Origin: an uncultured Prevotellaceae bacterium
GTDB lineage: Bacteria > Bacteroidota > Bacteroidia > Bacteroidales > Bacteroidaceae
Assembly: GCA_946539475.1 (NCBI GenBank)
Contig: CAMNHM010000125.1
Location: 1 to 8,048 of the forward strand
Reading direction: 5' to 3'
Length of the DNA: 8,048 bases
The stretch's first letter is position 1; every line of letters begins with the position of its first letter. The notes below the pieces were generated by a model. It worked only from the letters and a program-made list of their open reading frames with translations. It made no database searches and was not told where the DNA came from. Of this stretch, positions 1 through 7,693 are shown piece after piece. Both the position numbers and the translations under genes were made by a program.

Positions 1-54
1 TCAACTCTCAACTCTCATCTCTCAACTCTCAACTCTCATCTCTCAACTCTCAAC
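1..54. repeat. Heptamer tandem repeat abutting the hydrolase stop codon
   Basis: The first 54 bases are seven full copies plus five bases of a heptamer. On the plus strand the order is TCAACTC, TCAACTC, TCATCTC, and this triplet of heptamers then recurs. The higher-order period is therefore 21 bp, repeated about 2.6 times without error. The last repeat base is the G of the TAG stop codon of the neighbouring minus-strand gene, so the array starts exactly where coding ends. The array is cut by the window edge and may be longer. No terminator hairpin is visible between the stop codon and the array. Confidence 0.95.
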
Positions 55-1811
55 TAATATCTGAAGAGTTCCACCTTGAGGAAGGCAGGCTCAGGACGCC
101 CGAAGTTCAGGCCCTGCCCCGAGAAGCCCTCTTCGACGGCATAGAGCAGGTCGTAGCGCAGCTGGATCTCGTCGCCGTTCAGCCAGCGACGCTCCTGCCA
201 GTCGCCCTTCTCGTCGTAGTCGCCCTCTGTCACCTTCGCCAGTCCTATGATGCCCTCCGTACCCTCGGCAGGCAGGAAGGTCACGCGGACGTTCGACCCC
301 AGGAACAGGTAGTCGCTGTCGTTCTTGATGGCGATGACATATCCTATCGCCTTCGGGTCGTAGGTGCCGCCCGTCAGCTGCGGTGCGCCACCATTGCGCA
401 TACCACTTGAGACGAGCTCGCAGACGACGCGCACGTCACCCAACGCGATGGTGTCCTTCACGATCATGGGCTCGCTGCCCTTCAGCCATGCAGCGGCGAT
501 GCGCCCCTCTTCCTGTGCCTTGAGTATCTGGTCGGCTATGCGTCCGGCCTTGTTGTAGAAGCTGCGGAAGGAAGCGTTCGAGTCGTCGTCGCAGTTACGC
601 TCGAATCCGAATGGCGAGTATCCGATGGCTCCCATGGCTCCTATGGCATAGGCAGCGTTGGCAGCGCCGTTCTGTCCTGCCCTCGACTCTGGTATGAAGA
701 CGGGGTTGCCCGACCGCGAGTAGAGTTTGAGAATCTTTGGGAAGTCGTTCAGGTAGATGTCTGGCGAGAGGATGTCGATATGAGGTGCGGCAGCCCTCCA
801 GATATCGTGGTTCTGTGCCTGCGGTCCGCCAGAGGGGTAGTTGCCCGGACGGGTATCCTCTGGCTGCACGATCCATGCGTTGACGAACGTCGGCAGGTCG
901 TACTCCGCCTTTCCGGCAGCGGTGATACGATCCATATAGGAAGCGTAGTGCCATGCCATGAAGATCTCGGCTGCCCGGTCGGCAGGAGCGAACACCTCTT
1001 CCCACGTACCGTCCTCGCGGCATCCGTTAGCTTCCCAGGCAGCACGCGTCTCGTCGAGCAGCGCGTCCTTATGACTGGTCAGCCAGGCGATGAGCTCCTT
1101 GGGCACAGCGCTCTTGTAGGCCGCCTCAGCCAGCGGACAGTAGTCGCGCGGATGGCCGTGCAGTCCCACCTCATTCTCCATCTGGATCATGACGACCGTC
1201 TGCTGACGGGCGTCGACCTCCTTCAGATGGCGCATCATCGCGGCGAAAGCCTTGCCGTCAGCCTCGCAGGTGGCATCGCCCAGGGTGGTGAAGATGGGGA
1301 GTGGCTTGCCCTCAGGCGTCTGTGCCAGGGGGAAGCGCTGTGTGTCGCGTTTCACCCAGGTCGGCGTGTAGCTCGTGATGCCGTTCTTCCACGATCCGAA
1401 CCACAGCAGTGCGAGCTTCATGTTGTTAGCGCGGGCGTCAGCCAGCAGGTTGTCGACGACGGTGAAGTCGAACTGTCCCTCCTGAGGCTCCGTCTGCTCC
1501 CACGAGACGACGGCCAGCACCGTGTTCACGCCTGCGTCCTTCAGCTTCTCCCAGTAGGGAGCCAGGTATTCACGGCTGGACGACGTCGAGTTGCCCAGCT
1601 CGCATGCCAGCGCCAGCCAGGGACGTTCCTCGACGATGAGCTGCGTCACGTCGCCCCGTTTCTCCAGGTGTGGTCCTTGCACGTCGACAGCCTTCTCAGC
1701 CGTCTTGGGATTACATCCGCAAATCATCAGCACCATCCCTACGAACGGCACTATCAGGGACACCAGCTTGCGCCCATTAAAAATTCGGTTTGTCTTCATC
1801 ATGATGATCAT
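54..1811 (-). CDS. GH35/GH42-like beta-galactosidase lipoprotein with DUF5597-like C-terminal domain
   Basis: This is a 585-residue glycoside hydrolase, probably a retaining beta-galactosidase-type enzyme of clan GH-A acting on a galactosyl-containing glycan. An N-terminal signal ends in a lipobox (Ile30-Cys31-Gly32-Cys33), so Cys33 is the likely lipidated residue. The residues after it (NPKTAEK) are not the acidic run often linked to surface export in Bacteroidota, so the facing of the membrane is uncertain. The (beta/alpha)8-type domain covers about residues 60-420. MIQMENEVG gives the likely acid/base Glu214, and VFIPESRAG gives the likely nucleophile Glu375, a spacing that suits beta-strands 4 and 7. 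Residues of about 430-585 form a beta-rich domain resembling DUF5597. The start is ambiguous: Met1, Met4 and Met5 all lie before the same signal peptide. The gene follows the PL22-like gene by 26 bp, so the two are probably cotranscribed. The fold and family are well supported; the exact substrate is not shown. Confidence 0.82.
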   Translation of the reverse strand: MIIMMKTNRIFNGRKLVSLIVPFVGMVLMICGCNPKTAEKAVDVQGPHLEKRGDVTQLIVEERPWLALACELGNSTSSSREYLAPYWEKLKDAGVNTVLAVVSWEQTEPQEGQFDFTVVDNLLADARANNMKLALLWFGSWKNGITSYTPTWVKRDTQRFPLAQTPEGKPLPIFTTLGDATCEADGKAFAAMMRHLKEVDARQQTVVMIQMENEVGLHGHPRDYCPLAEAAYKSAVPKELIAWLTSHKDALLDETRAAWEANGCREDGTWEEVFAPADRAAEIFMAWHYASYMDRITAAGKAEYDLPTFVNAWIVQPEDTRPGNYPSGGPQAQNHDIWRAAAPHIDILSPDIYLNDFPKILKLYSRSGNPVFIPESRAGQNGAANAAYAIGAMGAIGYSPFGFERNCDDDSNASFRSFYNKAGRIADQILKAQEEGRIAAAWLKGSEPMIVKDTIALGDVRVVCELVSSGMRNGGAPQLTGGTYDPKAIGYVIAIKNDSDYLFLGSNVRVTFLPAEGTEGIIGLAKVTEGDYDEKGDWQERRWLNGDEIQLRYDLLYAVEEGFSGQGLNFGRPEPAFLKVELFRY

Positions 1812-1837
1812 TTTTTAAGCGTTTTGTTTTTGCACAC

Positions 1838-3169
1838 CTATTTCTTATAGCGGTCGAGCAGATACTGCGGCATGCGGACGACGCAGATGTTCATCGAGCG
1901 CCCGTCCTCAGAGAGCATTGCCGACTGAATCTCGATGGCGGTGCCGTCGGGCTTGAATGTCGGATGCACGTGGTCGCGGGCGGTCGTCTTGTGTCCAGCC
2001 GAGAGGAGGATGCGCTCACCCGTATGGCGGTCGATGACCCACAGCTCGCGGGCAAAGTCGTCGCCAGCCACCCAATGTCCGTCAGAGGAGCCTGCTACAT
2101 GCCAGAAATTGTCGCCAGGCACCTGTCCCTCAAGCGTCAGCTCGCGGGTGCGCAGGTTGACGACGGCGATACCCGTGGCATACTCCTTCGTGCCCGCGGG
2201 TCCCCAGTCGTTGCTGGTGGCAAACGACTCCAGTCCGTCGATCTTCTTCTTCTCATCCTTGTTGATGGGGCGATGGCCGAGGATAGCCAGCACCACCTCG
2301 TCGGCGCTGATGACAGCCTCGTGGGTCACCCAGTCGTTCTCCGTCTCACGATAGACGGGTCTGAGATCCGTTCCGTCGGCATTGCATACCCATGCTCTCG
2401 TAGGAGCCTTTCCGCCTGTCTCCCAGCAGAAGACGACCTCGCCCGGATGCCATGGATTGCCCTGTATGTGGCCTACCTTGAAATGGACGGCACAGACAGG
2501 CTTCGACACGCCCGTCTTCAGGTCCATGATGCCTATTCCGCCAGGCCCGGCTCCCATCTTGCGTGGTCCGAAGTTGGAGGCGATGGGCTCCTTGATGGGC
2601 ATCTTGCGGGCGTACTCCTTGTCCAGTCGGAAGTAGACGGCCTGCTCGCTGCCGTCGAGGGCCATGTCGCCCTCGGTGCACATCTCAGGAGGTATCACGC
2701 CGCAGAGGCGCTCATAGGCGTCCTTCTTCTTCAGCTTGCCTGCCTGGGAGTCGGCAAATAGTTTCTCGAGGTTGATCTCCACCACCTGCATGCCCGTGCG
2801 CTTGCCGTCCTTGTCCTTGGCGTTGCGCATGACGTAGAGGTTCATCGAGTTACGTGCGACGCAGAGCATGCCCGTGAAGCCGCCCTCAGTCACCTGTACG
2901 ATGTCGCCCGTCTCCTCGTTCACTGCCATGGCCTCACCGCGCACGCGGTTGGAGCGGAACACCACCCACTTGCCGTCGGCCGTCCACTGGTTGTGCGTCT
3001 GGTAGATTTTCGAGTCGCCGGTGCCGCTCTTGCTGGTGAGGAACACCAATTCTACACCCGTTTTGGGGTCCTTGATCACTTTACGCTCCGAGGGGAAGCG
3101 TGTTCCGATTTGTGCTGCCATCGACAGCGTGCATGCCGTGGCGATGGCTAGTGTCAACAGTCTTTTCAT
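1838..3169 (-). CDS. Secreted oligogalacturonate lyase-like protein (PL22-type beta-propeller)
   Basis: This is a 443-residue secreted beta-propeller protein. Met1 at 3169 begins a classic signal peptide (MKRLLTLAIATAC, then LSMAAQ) with likely cleavage after Ala19. The reading frame stays open upstream to 3265, but those 32 extra residues do not resemble a signal peptide and would bury the good one, so I reject that start. Repeated propeller-like strands occur throughout (QWTADGKWVVFRSN, GSEQAVYFRLD, HVAGSSDGHWVAGDD, HPTFKPDGT). Family PL22 cleaves short or unsaturated oligogalacturonides by beta-elimination and uses a Mn2+ held by three His and one Gln. Matching stretches are VGHIQGNPWHPGEVVFCWE around His234 (candidate base), DWVTHE with His283, and RDHVHPTFKPDG with His400 and His402 (candidate metal ligands). 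The usual Gln ligand is not obvious. PL22 members known from bacteria are often cytoplasmic and near 390 residues, so an exported, longer form fits a divergent branch. A generic TolB/PD40-type propeller is the alternative. Confidence 0.68.
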   Translation of the reverse strand: MKRLLTLAIATACTLSMAAQIGTRFPSERKVIKDPKTGVELVFLTSKSGTGDSKIYQTHNQWTADGKWVVFRSNRVRGEAMAVNEETGDIVQVTEGGFTGMLCVARNSMNLYVMRNAKDKDGKRTGMQVVEINLEKLFADSQAGKLKKKDAYERLCGVIPPEMCTEGDMALDGSEQAVYFRLDKEYARKMPIKEPIASNFGPRKMGAGPGGIGIMDLKTGVSKPVCAVHFKVGHIQGNPWHPGEVVFCWETGGKAPTRAWVCNADGTDLRPVYRETENDWVTHEAVISADEVVLAILGHRPINKDEKKKIDGLESFATSNDWGPAGTKEYATGIAVVNLRTRELTLEGQVPGDNFWHVAGSSDGHWVAGDDFARELWVIDRHTGERILLSAGHKTTARDHVHPTFKPDGTAIEIQSAMLSEDGRSMNICVVRMPQYLLDRYKK

Positions 3170-3261
3170 TTGTTTTTGTTTTAGTAGATGATTAATATTC
3201 CTCAATAACGCATGATTGCAGCCTCTCCAGCCGTGAAGCATCGGGGCATGGAGGGAGCGCT
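3170..3261 (-). other. 92-bp gap between HTCS and PL22-like gene
   Basis: The gap lies between the TGA of the regulator and the preferred ATG of the PL22-like gene. The last 20 bases before the ATG are very A-rich on the minus strand (ACTAAAACAAAAACAA). This is typical of the AT-rich, Shine-Dalgarno-poor leaders of Bacteroidota. I see no TAnnTTTG box and no strong terminator hairpin, so readthrough from the regulator is possible. A promoter that depends on the activated HTCS and lacks a consensus box is also possible. Confidence 0.5.
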
Positions 3262-6200
3262 TCAAGGTTTTCCCTTCTTCAGCACCTCTGACGGCGACTT
3301 TCCGAACTCCTTCCTGAACACGTCGCGGAAGTGGGCAAGCTGGTTGAAGCCAGTCATCATCGCTGCCTCCGTCACGTTGTAGTCGCCGCTCTCCAGCAGC
3401 TGGTAGCAGTGCTGCAGGCGGAACTTGCGGATGTACTCCTTGGCGGTGAGTCCCGTCAGGGCCTTCACCTTGCGGTAGAAGGTGCTGTGGCTCATCGCCA
3501 TCTTGTCGGTCATGAATGCCATGTCGAGGTCTTCGCTCATGATATTCTCGCTGATCACCTTGTCCAGACGCTCGATGAACTCCTGGTCCAGCCGGCTCAT
3601 CTTGGGTGTCTCGGCAGGCTGCTCCTCTACGGCAGGGACAGCCGTCGTCGCGGTTGGCGCCGGCGCAGCGACACGGCGGCTGGTGAGCAGCTCTGCCAGC
3701 CGTCGGCGCGCCATCAGCAGGTTGCTGATGCGGCTGGCCAGCAGCTTCGCCGTGAAGGGCTTCGTCAGGTAGGAGTCGGCACCGCTGTCGTAGCCCTCCT
3801 CCTTGTCCTCGTCAGCCACCTTTGCCGTGAGCAGTATGATGGGTATGTGGCTGGTGCTCAGGTCATCCTTGATGCGGCGCGTCATTTCGATACCGTTCAT
3901 CTTCGGCATCATAATGTCGCTGACGATGATATCGGGCATCTGCTCCTGAGCCAGCAGCAGCCCGTCCTCGCCGTTGCTGGCCTGGAGGATTCGGAAGTCC
4001 TCGCCGAAGGAGTCGGCGATATACTGACGGATGTCGTCGTTGTCCTCGACGATGAGCAGCGTCTGCTGCTCCGTGGCCTCCGTTGCCTCGTCGTCGGCGT
4101 CTGTCGCCTGCTCTGCCGTGGCCGTTGCCTGCGTCTGGTCCTCCTTGTGCAGGGCGTTGGGATAGGTGCTGTTGATGTTCAGCGCCATGTTGAAGCAGCT
4201 GCCCTTGCCCTCGTCGCTCTCTACGCTGAGGCGCGCCTGGTGGAGGTCGGCAAGCGACTTCACCAGCGCCAGCCCGATGCCCGTGCCCGATGCCTGGTGA
4301 CTGCCCTTCGCCTGGTAGTAGCGGTCGAAGATGTGGGGCAGCGCCTCCCTCGAGATGCCGAAGCCCGTATCGGCGACGGCGATGTTGAGCATCTCGCCCA
4401 CGACCCTCGCCGTGACGGTGATAGAGCCGTGCTCGGTGTACTTGATGGCGTTGGAGAGGAAGTTATTGATGACTGTCGCCACGATCTCCGAGTCGAAGTA
4501 CACCAGCGGCAGGTCGTCGGGGATGTCGTACGTGAACTGCACCTTCGGGTTGCGATAGAGCTCCTTATAGTTCAGGCATATCTCGCGCAGGAACTGTCCC
4601 AGGTCGCCACGCGCCACCGTCAGCCGGCGGTTCTGCGTCTCTGTCTTGCGGAACTCTAGGATGCCGTTGATCAGGTCGCGCAGGCGGTAGGCACTCTTCT
4701 GAATCATCGACACACGCCGCTTGCTGGCCTGCGACAGCTCCTGGTCGTCCATGAGGTCTTCCAGCGGCCCGAGGATGAGCGTCAGCGGGGTGCGCAGCTC
4801 GTGGGTGACGTTGGTGAAGAAGCGCAGGCGCTCCTCGTTCAGCTCCTGTTTCTGCTGGTTCTCGCGACGCTGCATCTCCAGCGAGTTGCGCAGCATGAGC
4901 TTGCGCTTGTACGACCACTGGGCGTACCACAGCCACGCTGCCACTGCCAGTGCATAGACGAGGTAGGCCCACCACGAGCGCCAGAACGGCGGACGGATAT
5001 ATATCTTCAGCTCTGCCTGTGTCGCCTCGTCCCAGTCCTGGCTCTTCAGCTTTCCGCGCAGGATGAAGGTATAGTGCCCAGGACTGAGTCCGCGGAAGAC
5101 GACGTCCTGGTCGTTGTTGATGTAGTACCACTTGTTGTCCATGCCCTTCATCATGTAGCTGTACTCGTCGCGACCCTGCTGTGCGAAGTTGCGCAGGGTG
5201 AACGCCAGCCGCAGCGTGTTCTGGTCGTAGCTCGTCGTCACCTGCCCGTGCTCGTCGGCTGTCAGCCGCTGTATCTGGGTGTCGCTACCCACGGGGTTGT
5301 ACGCCTCGCAGGTGATGATCTGCACCTGCGATGCCTGTGGCTCTGCTCCAAAGTCCATCGGGTTGAGCCAGCACAGTCCGTTTGCCGAGCCGAACATGAC
5401 GGATCCGTTCACCGACGTGATGGCAGCGCCGATGGCGAAGCCGTTCAGGTAGATGTTTCCGAAGGAGCTGTAGTTATAGAAGCGTCCGCGCTGACGGTCC
5501 AGGCAGGAGATGCCCGAGAAGGTGCTCAGCCAGATGCGTCCGGCGGCGTCCTGCTGCAGGGCGCGCACGTGGTTGTCGGCCAGCCCCTGGCGGCTGTCGT
5601 AGATGTGTACGTCGTCCATCTGCATCGGGTTTCCGATGTGTACCAGTCCTGCTGCCGTTCCCAGCCACACACCCCGCTCGCGGTCGCGGATGGCGTGGTT
5701 CACCTTGTCCGTGGGCAGGTCCCTGGGGAAGCGCAGCGACTTGTACTGCTTTGTGGGCAGATTAATAATGTACGCGCCCGTGCCCTGCGTGCTGAGGAAG
5801 AGGTCCTCGCTGCTCATCCATAGGAAGGCCGTCACGGGGGCATTGTTCGTGATCCGGCTGATGGCATCCTCGTAGGTGACGTGCCCGTCCTTATAGCTGT
5901 ACACGCCGTACTCCGAGCCTATCCACACGCGCCCCTCGGCGTCCTCGCCGAAGGAGTGGATGTCGGAGGCATCGTGGCCAATGTCGATGCGCTCGAAGCG
6001 TCCCGTCTCAGGATGGAACAGCACGACGCCCTCGTCTTCCATGCCCAGCCATACGTCGCCGCGCTTGTCGACCAGCAGGCTGCGTGGGAAGGAGTGCTCG
6101 CGGTTGGCCATGCTGCCTAAGGGCCATCGCTCCAGCCGCTTGTCGGCATCCCATACCGACAGCTCGTCCTCGCAGCCAATCCAGTAGCGCCCCTTGCTGT

Positions 6201-7260
6201 CCGTGGCGAAGGAGTAGACGGGCGCCATGTGCTCCTTGCTGTCGGCGCCGATCATGCCTAGGGGCATCCGCTGCGCGCTGATGAAGTCGACGCCGTTGCT
6301 GTGGTTGCCCAGCCAGACGTTGCCAAACTCGTCCTGGGCGATGCTGCGCACGTTGATCGACGACGACTGCACGCTGACGTTCTCATAGCACAGCTCGCCG
6401 TCGCTGTGCGGCGACCGCAGGTTCAGCACGCGCAAGCCGCCCATGTCAGAAGCCACCCATAGCGTGCCGTCCAGCATCTCGTGTATGTCGTAGACGTTCT
6501 CGTCGTGGTTGCCCTCCTGCTTCACCAGAGTGAACTGCCCGCTCATCGGGTTGAAGAGCGCCAGCCCGTGGTCGGTGCCCACCCAGATGCGCCCGCCGGA
6601 GTCCTTCATGATGCAGCGCACGTTGTTGCCGGGCAGGCTCCGTTCGTCGTCAGGCTGATGAAGGAAGCGCTGCTGCGAGCCGTCGCTGAGGCTGACGATG
6701 CTCATGCCCAACTGGCTGTGCCCGATGTAGAGGTGCCCCGCACCGTCGTCCATGCAGCAGCGGTTGCCGAGGTACTCTGACAGCTGCTGGTCGCGCGCCG
6801 ACATCGTCGAGCAGTCGAGATACTGCACGCGGCCGTTGCCATAGACCACCCACACGCCACGGCCGTCGCCGGCAGGCGCGATATCCTCGACGCTGCTGAA
6901 CAGCAGGTCGCCGTCCTCCGGGCGCACCACCTCACCCTTCGCCGCATCGTAGGTGCACAGGCCCGTCTCCGTGCCGATGAGCATGCGCCCCGACGCAGCA
7001 TGATAGTAGAGCGCTGCCACACGCTGCCCGTTGTGGCTGGAGTCTGTCGGCAGCACCCTGCACCACCTGCCGGCAATCCTGTTCAGCCCCGACTCCGTGG
7101 CGGCCCACACATAGCCGTTGCCGTCGACGCAGAGGCTGAGCACGAAGTCGTTCGACAGTCCTTCGGCGGAGGTCACCCGGCGGGTGACCCTCATCGTCTG
7201 TGCCTCGGCAAGTGCCGTGCAGAGCAGGAAGGCAACAATATAAAGCAGTCGTGCGAGCAT
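3262..7260 (-). CDS. Hybrid two-component system sensor kinase/AraC-type regulator (HTCS)
   Basis: This 1332-residue one-protein signalling system fuses sensor, kinase, receiver and DNA-binding domains. Proteins of this family bind a glycan fragment in the periplasm and activate nearby polysaccharide-utilisation genes. A signal peptide (MLARLLYIVAFLLCTALAEA) ends near residue 20. About 14 Reg_prop blades follow to roughly residue 660, recognisable by strands such as GRIWVGTDHGL, GDVWLGMEDEG and GRIWLSTFSGI, and fit two seven-bladed propellers. A Y_Y_Y domain spans about 677-757 and a single membrane helix about 762-782. The HisKA motif THELRTPL gives phosphoacceptor His820. The ATPase has its N box at 931-941 and glycine motifs at DTGFG (964) and GTGIGLAL (992). 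The receiver (1067-1180) has the acidic VEDNDD, Asp1115 in SDIMMP, and Lys1167 in LTKPF. After an Ala/Pro-rich linker, an AraC-type helix-turn-helix domain occupies about 1235-1330. All catalytic residues are intact. The frame is open to 7383, but the promoter-like box at 7290-7297 lies inside that extension, so 7260 is the better start. Confidence 0.97.
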   Translation of the reverse strand: MLARLLYIVAFLLCTALAEAQTMRVTRRVTSAEGLSNDFVLSLCVDGNGYVWAATESGLNRIAGRWCRVLPTDSSHNGQRVAALYYHAASGRMLIGTETGLCTYDAAKGEVVRPEDGDLLFSSVEDIAPAGDGRGVWVVYGNGRVQYLDCSTMSARDQQLSEYLGNRCCMDDGAGHLYIGHSQLGMSIVSLSDGSQQRFLHQPDDERSLPGNNVRCIMKDSGGRIWVGTDHGLALFNPMSGQFTLVKQEGNHDENVYDIHEMLDGTLWVASDMGGLRVLNLRSPHSDGELCYENVSVQSSSINVRSIAQDEFGNVWLGNHSNGVDFISAQRMPLGMIGADSKEHMAPVYSFATDSKGRYWIGCEDELSVWDADKRLERWPLGSMANREHSFPRSLLVDKRGDVWLGMEDEGVVLFHPETGRFERIDIGHDASDIHSFGEDAEGRVWIGSEYGVYSYKDGHVTYEDAISRITNNAPVTAFLWMSSEDLFLSTQGTGAYIINLPTKQYKSLRFPRDLPTDKVNHAIRDRERGVWLGTAAGLVHIGNPMQMDDVHIYDSRQGLADNHVRALQQDAAGRIWLSTFSGISCLDRQRGRFYNYSSFGNIYLNGFAIGAAITSVNGSVMFGSANGLCWLNPMDFGAEPQASQVQIITCEAYNPVGSDTQIQRLTADEHGQVTTSYDQNTLRLAFTLRNFAQQGRDEYSYMMKGMDNKWYYINNDQDVVFRGLSPGHYTFILRGKLKSQDWDEATQAELKIYIRPPFWRSWWAYLVYALAVAAWLWYAQWSYKRKLMLRNSLEMQRRENQQKQELNEERLRFFTNVTHELRTPLTLILGPLEDLMDDQELSQASKRRVSMIQKSAYRLRDLINGILEFRKTETQNRRLTVARGDLGQFLREICLNYKELYRNPKVQFTYDIPDDLPLVYFDSEIVATVINNFLSNAIKYTEHGSITVTARVVGEMLNIAVADTGFGISREALPHIFDRYYQAKGSHQASGTGIGLALVKSLADLHQARLSVESDEGKGSCFNMALNINSTYPNALHKEDQTQATATAEQATDADDEATEATEQQTLLIVEDNDDIRQYIADSFGEDFRILQASNGEDGLLLAQEQMPDIIVSDIMMPKMNGIEMTRRIKDDLSTSHIPIILLTAKVADEDKEEGYDSGADSYLTKPFTAKLLASRISNLLMARRRLAELLTSRRVAAPAPTATTAVPAVEEQPAETPKMSRLDQEFIERLDKVISENIMSEDLDMAFMTDKMAMSHSTFYRKVKALTGLTAKEYIRKFRLQHCYQLLESGDYNVTEAAMMTGFNQLAHFRDVFRKEFGKSPSEVLKKGKP

Positions 7261-7289
7261 ATTATCTATAGTGAGTTTGTTTCTGCTTG

Positions 7290-7297
7290 CAAATATA
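7290..7297 (-). promoter_or_regulatory. Promoter -7 box for the HTCS gene (TATATTTG)
   Basis: The minus strand reads TATATTTG, an exact match to the Bacteroidota -7 consensus TAnnTTTG. It ends 29 bases before the ATG at 7260, which would give a leader of about 20 nt. No clear TTTG-type -33 element lies 19-21 bases further upstream, where the sequence is near GTTATCG, so it may be weak or need an activator. Confidence 0.6.
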
Positions 7298-7415
7298 CGA
7301 AAAAAAGTTCGATAACGCGCATCCATTGTCGTCTTTTTCCACAAATGACGAAAAACTGTCCCTTCTTTGACCGATGAGCGCACCGTTTCTCAGTCATCGC
7401 CATCGCCGCCCGTCA

Positions 7416-7439
7416 TGTGAGCGCAAATTTGCGCCCACA
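7416..7439. promoter_or_regulatory. Palindrome A: GCGCAAATTTGCGC core
   Basis: There is a perfect 14-bp palindrome GCGCAAATTTGCGC at 7421-7434. One mismatched pair outside it is followed by four more matched pairs, giving a 24-bp imperfect dyad. Its 16-bp form at 7420-7435 aligns with the two palindromes that follow (pattern RGC, two bases, AAAYTT, then a tail ending CC). It could be an operator or, in RNA, part of a structured leader. Confidence 0.6.
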
Positions 7440-7440
7440 C

Positions 7441-7456
7441 AGCTGAAATTTCAACC
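7441..7456. promoter_or_regulatory. Palindrome B: AGCTGAAATTTCAACC
   Basis: The core TGAAATTTCA (7444-7453) is a perfect 10-bp palindrome. The 16-bp unit matches palindrome C at 13 of 16 positions and shares the AAATTT centre with palindrome A. Its start is 21 bp from the start of A's 16-bp form, about two helical turns. Confidence 0.6.
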
Positions 7457-7470
7457 CAGATCTCGACGAC

Positions 7471-7486
7471 GGCTGAAACTTCAGCC
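7471..7486. promoter_or_regulatory. Palindrome C: GGCTGAAACTTCAGCC
   Basis: The arms GGCTGAA and TTCAGCC pair perfectly around a two-base centre. The unit starts exactly 30 bp after palindrome B, close to three helical turns. With A and B it forms a series of three sites sharing one pattern. Confidence 0.6.
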
Positions 7487-7501
7487 ATTGACGCCCTACC
7501 C

Positions 7502-7532
7502 ATGCAGGCTATCACGCGCATATAGCCTGCAT
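7502..7532. other. Hairpin with 11-bp perfect stem
   Basis: ATGCAGGCTAT at 7502-7512 is the exact reverse complement of ATAGCCTGCAT at 7522-7532, with a 9-base loop. No run of T follows on either strand, so it does not look like a simple intrinsic terminator. It lies in the minus-strand leader expected from the promoter at 7662-7693. Confidence 0.65.
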
Positions 7533-7661
7533 CACGTCCTAGCGTAAGATGAGGGGGGCCGTGACATGTTTGTCGTGCCGTGTACGGGGCATTTGAATGT
7601 GTGCATAAAAACAAAGATCGCTCGTCTCAACGTCGTCCGCAAACAACGACTTTCAACACTG

Positions 7662-7693
7662 CAAAGGTACGAAAAATTTTTGACATAAGCAAG
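7662..7693 (-). promoter_or_regulatory. Distal Bacteroidota promoter (CTTG, 20 bp, TACCTTTG)
   Basis: On the minus strand TACCTTTG (7662-7669) matches the -7 consensus TAnnTTTG. CTTG (7690-7693) sits 20 bp upstream, at the right distance for a -33 TTTG element. It points toward the HTCS. With a start near 7655 it would give a leader of about 395 nt that includes the hairpin and the three palindromes. No intervening gene is convincing, so it is either a second HTCS promoter or serves an unrecognised short RNA. Confidence 0.6.

Noticed and set aside
780..1850. A 356-residue open frame on the plus strand opposite the hydrolase gene
   Set aside because: It is antisense to a well-supported enzyme, has no recognisable domain, and its His/Arg/Val-rich composition is typical of the complement of GC-rich coding DNA.
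3331..4659. A 442-residue open frame on the plus strand opposite the HTCS kinase and regulator domains
   Set aside because: The minus strand here encodes intact kinase, receiver and DNA-binding motifs. The plus frame has only low-complexity Val/Leu/Arg-rich sequence.
7334..7355. A small hairpin, TTTTTC with GAAAAA
   Set aside because: Six mostly A-T pairs around a 10-base loop are expected by chance in such DNA.
7502..7532. An intrinsic terminator
   Set aside because: The stem is strong, but no T-run follows on either strand.
7390..7614. A 74-residue minus-strand frame
   Set aside because: It needs a TTG start, and its repeated (A/V)E(V/I)SAV segments are just the translation of palindromes B and C. 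No domain or leader supports it.
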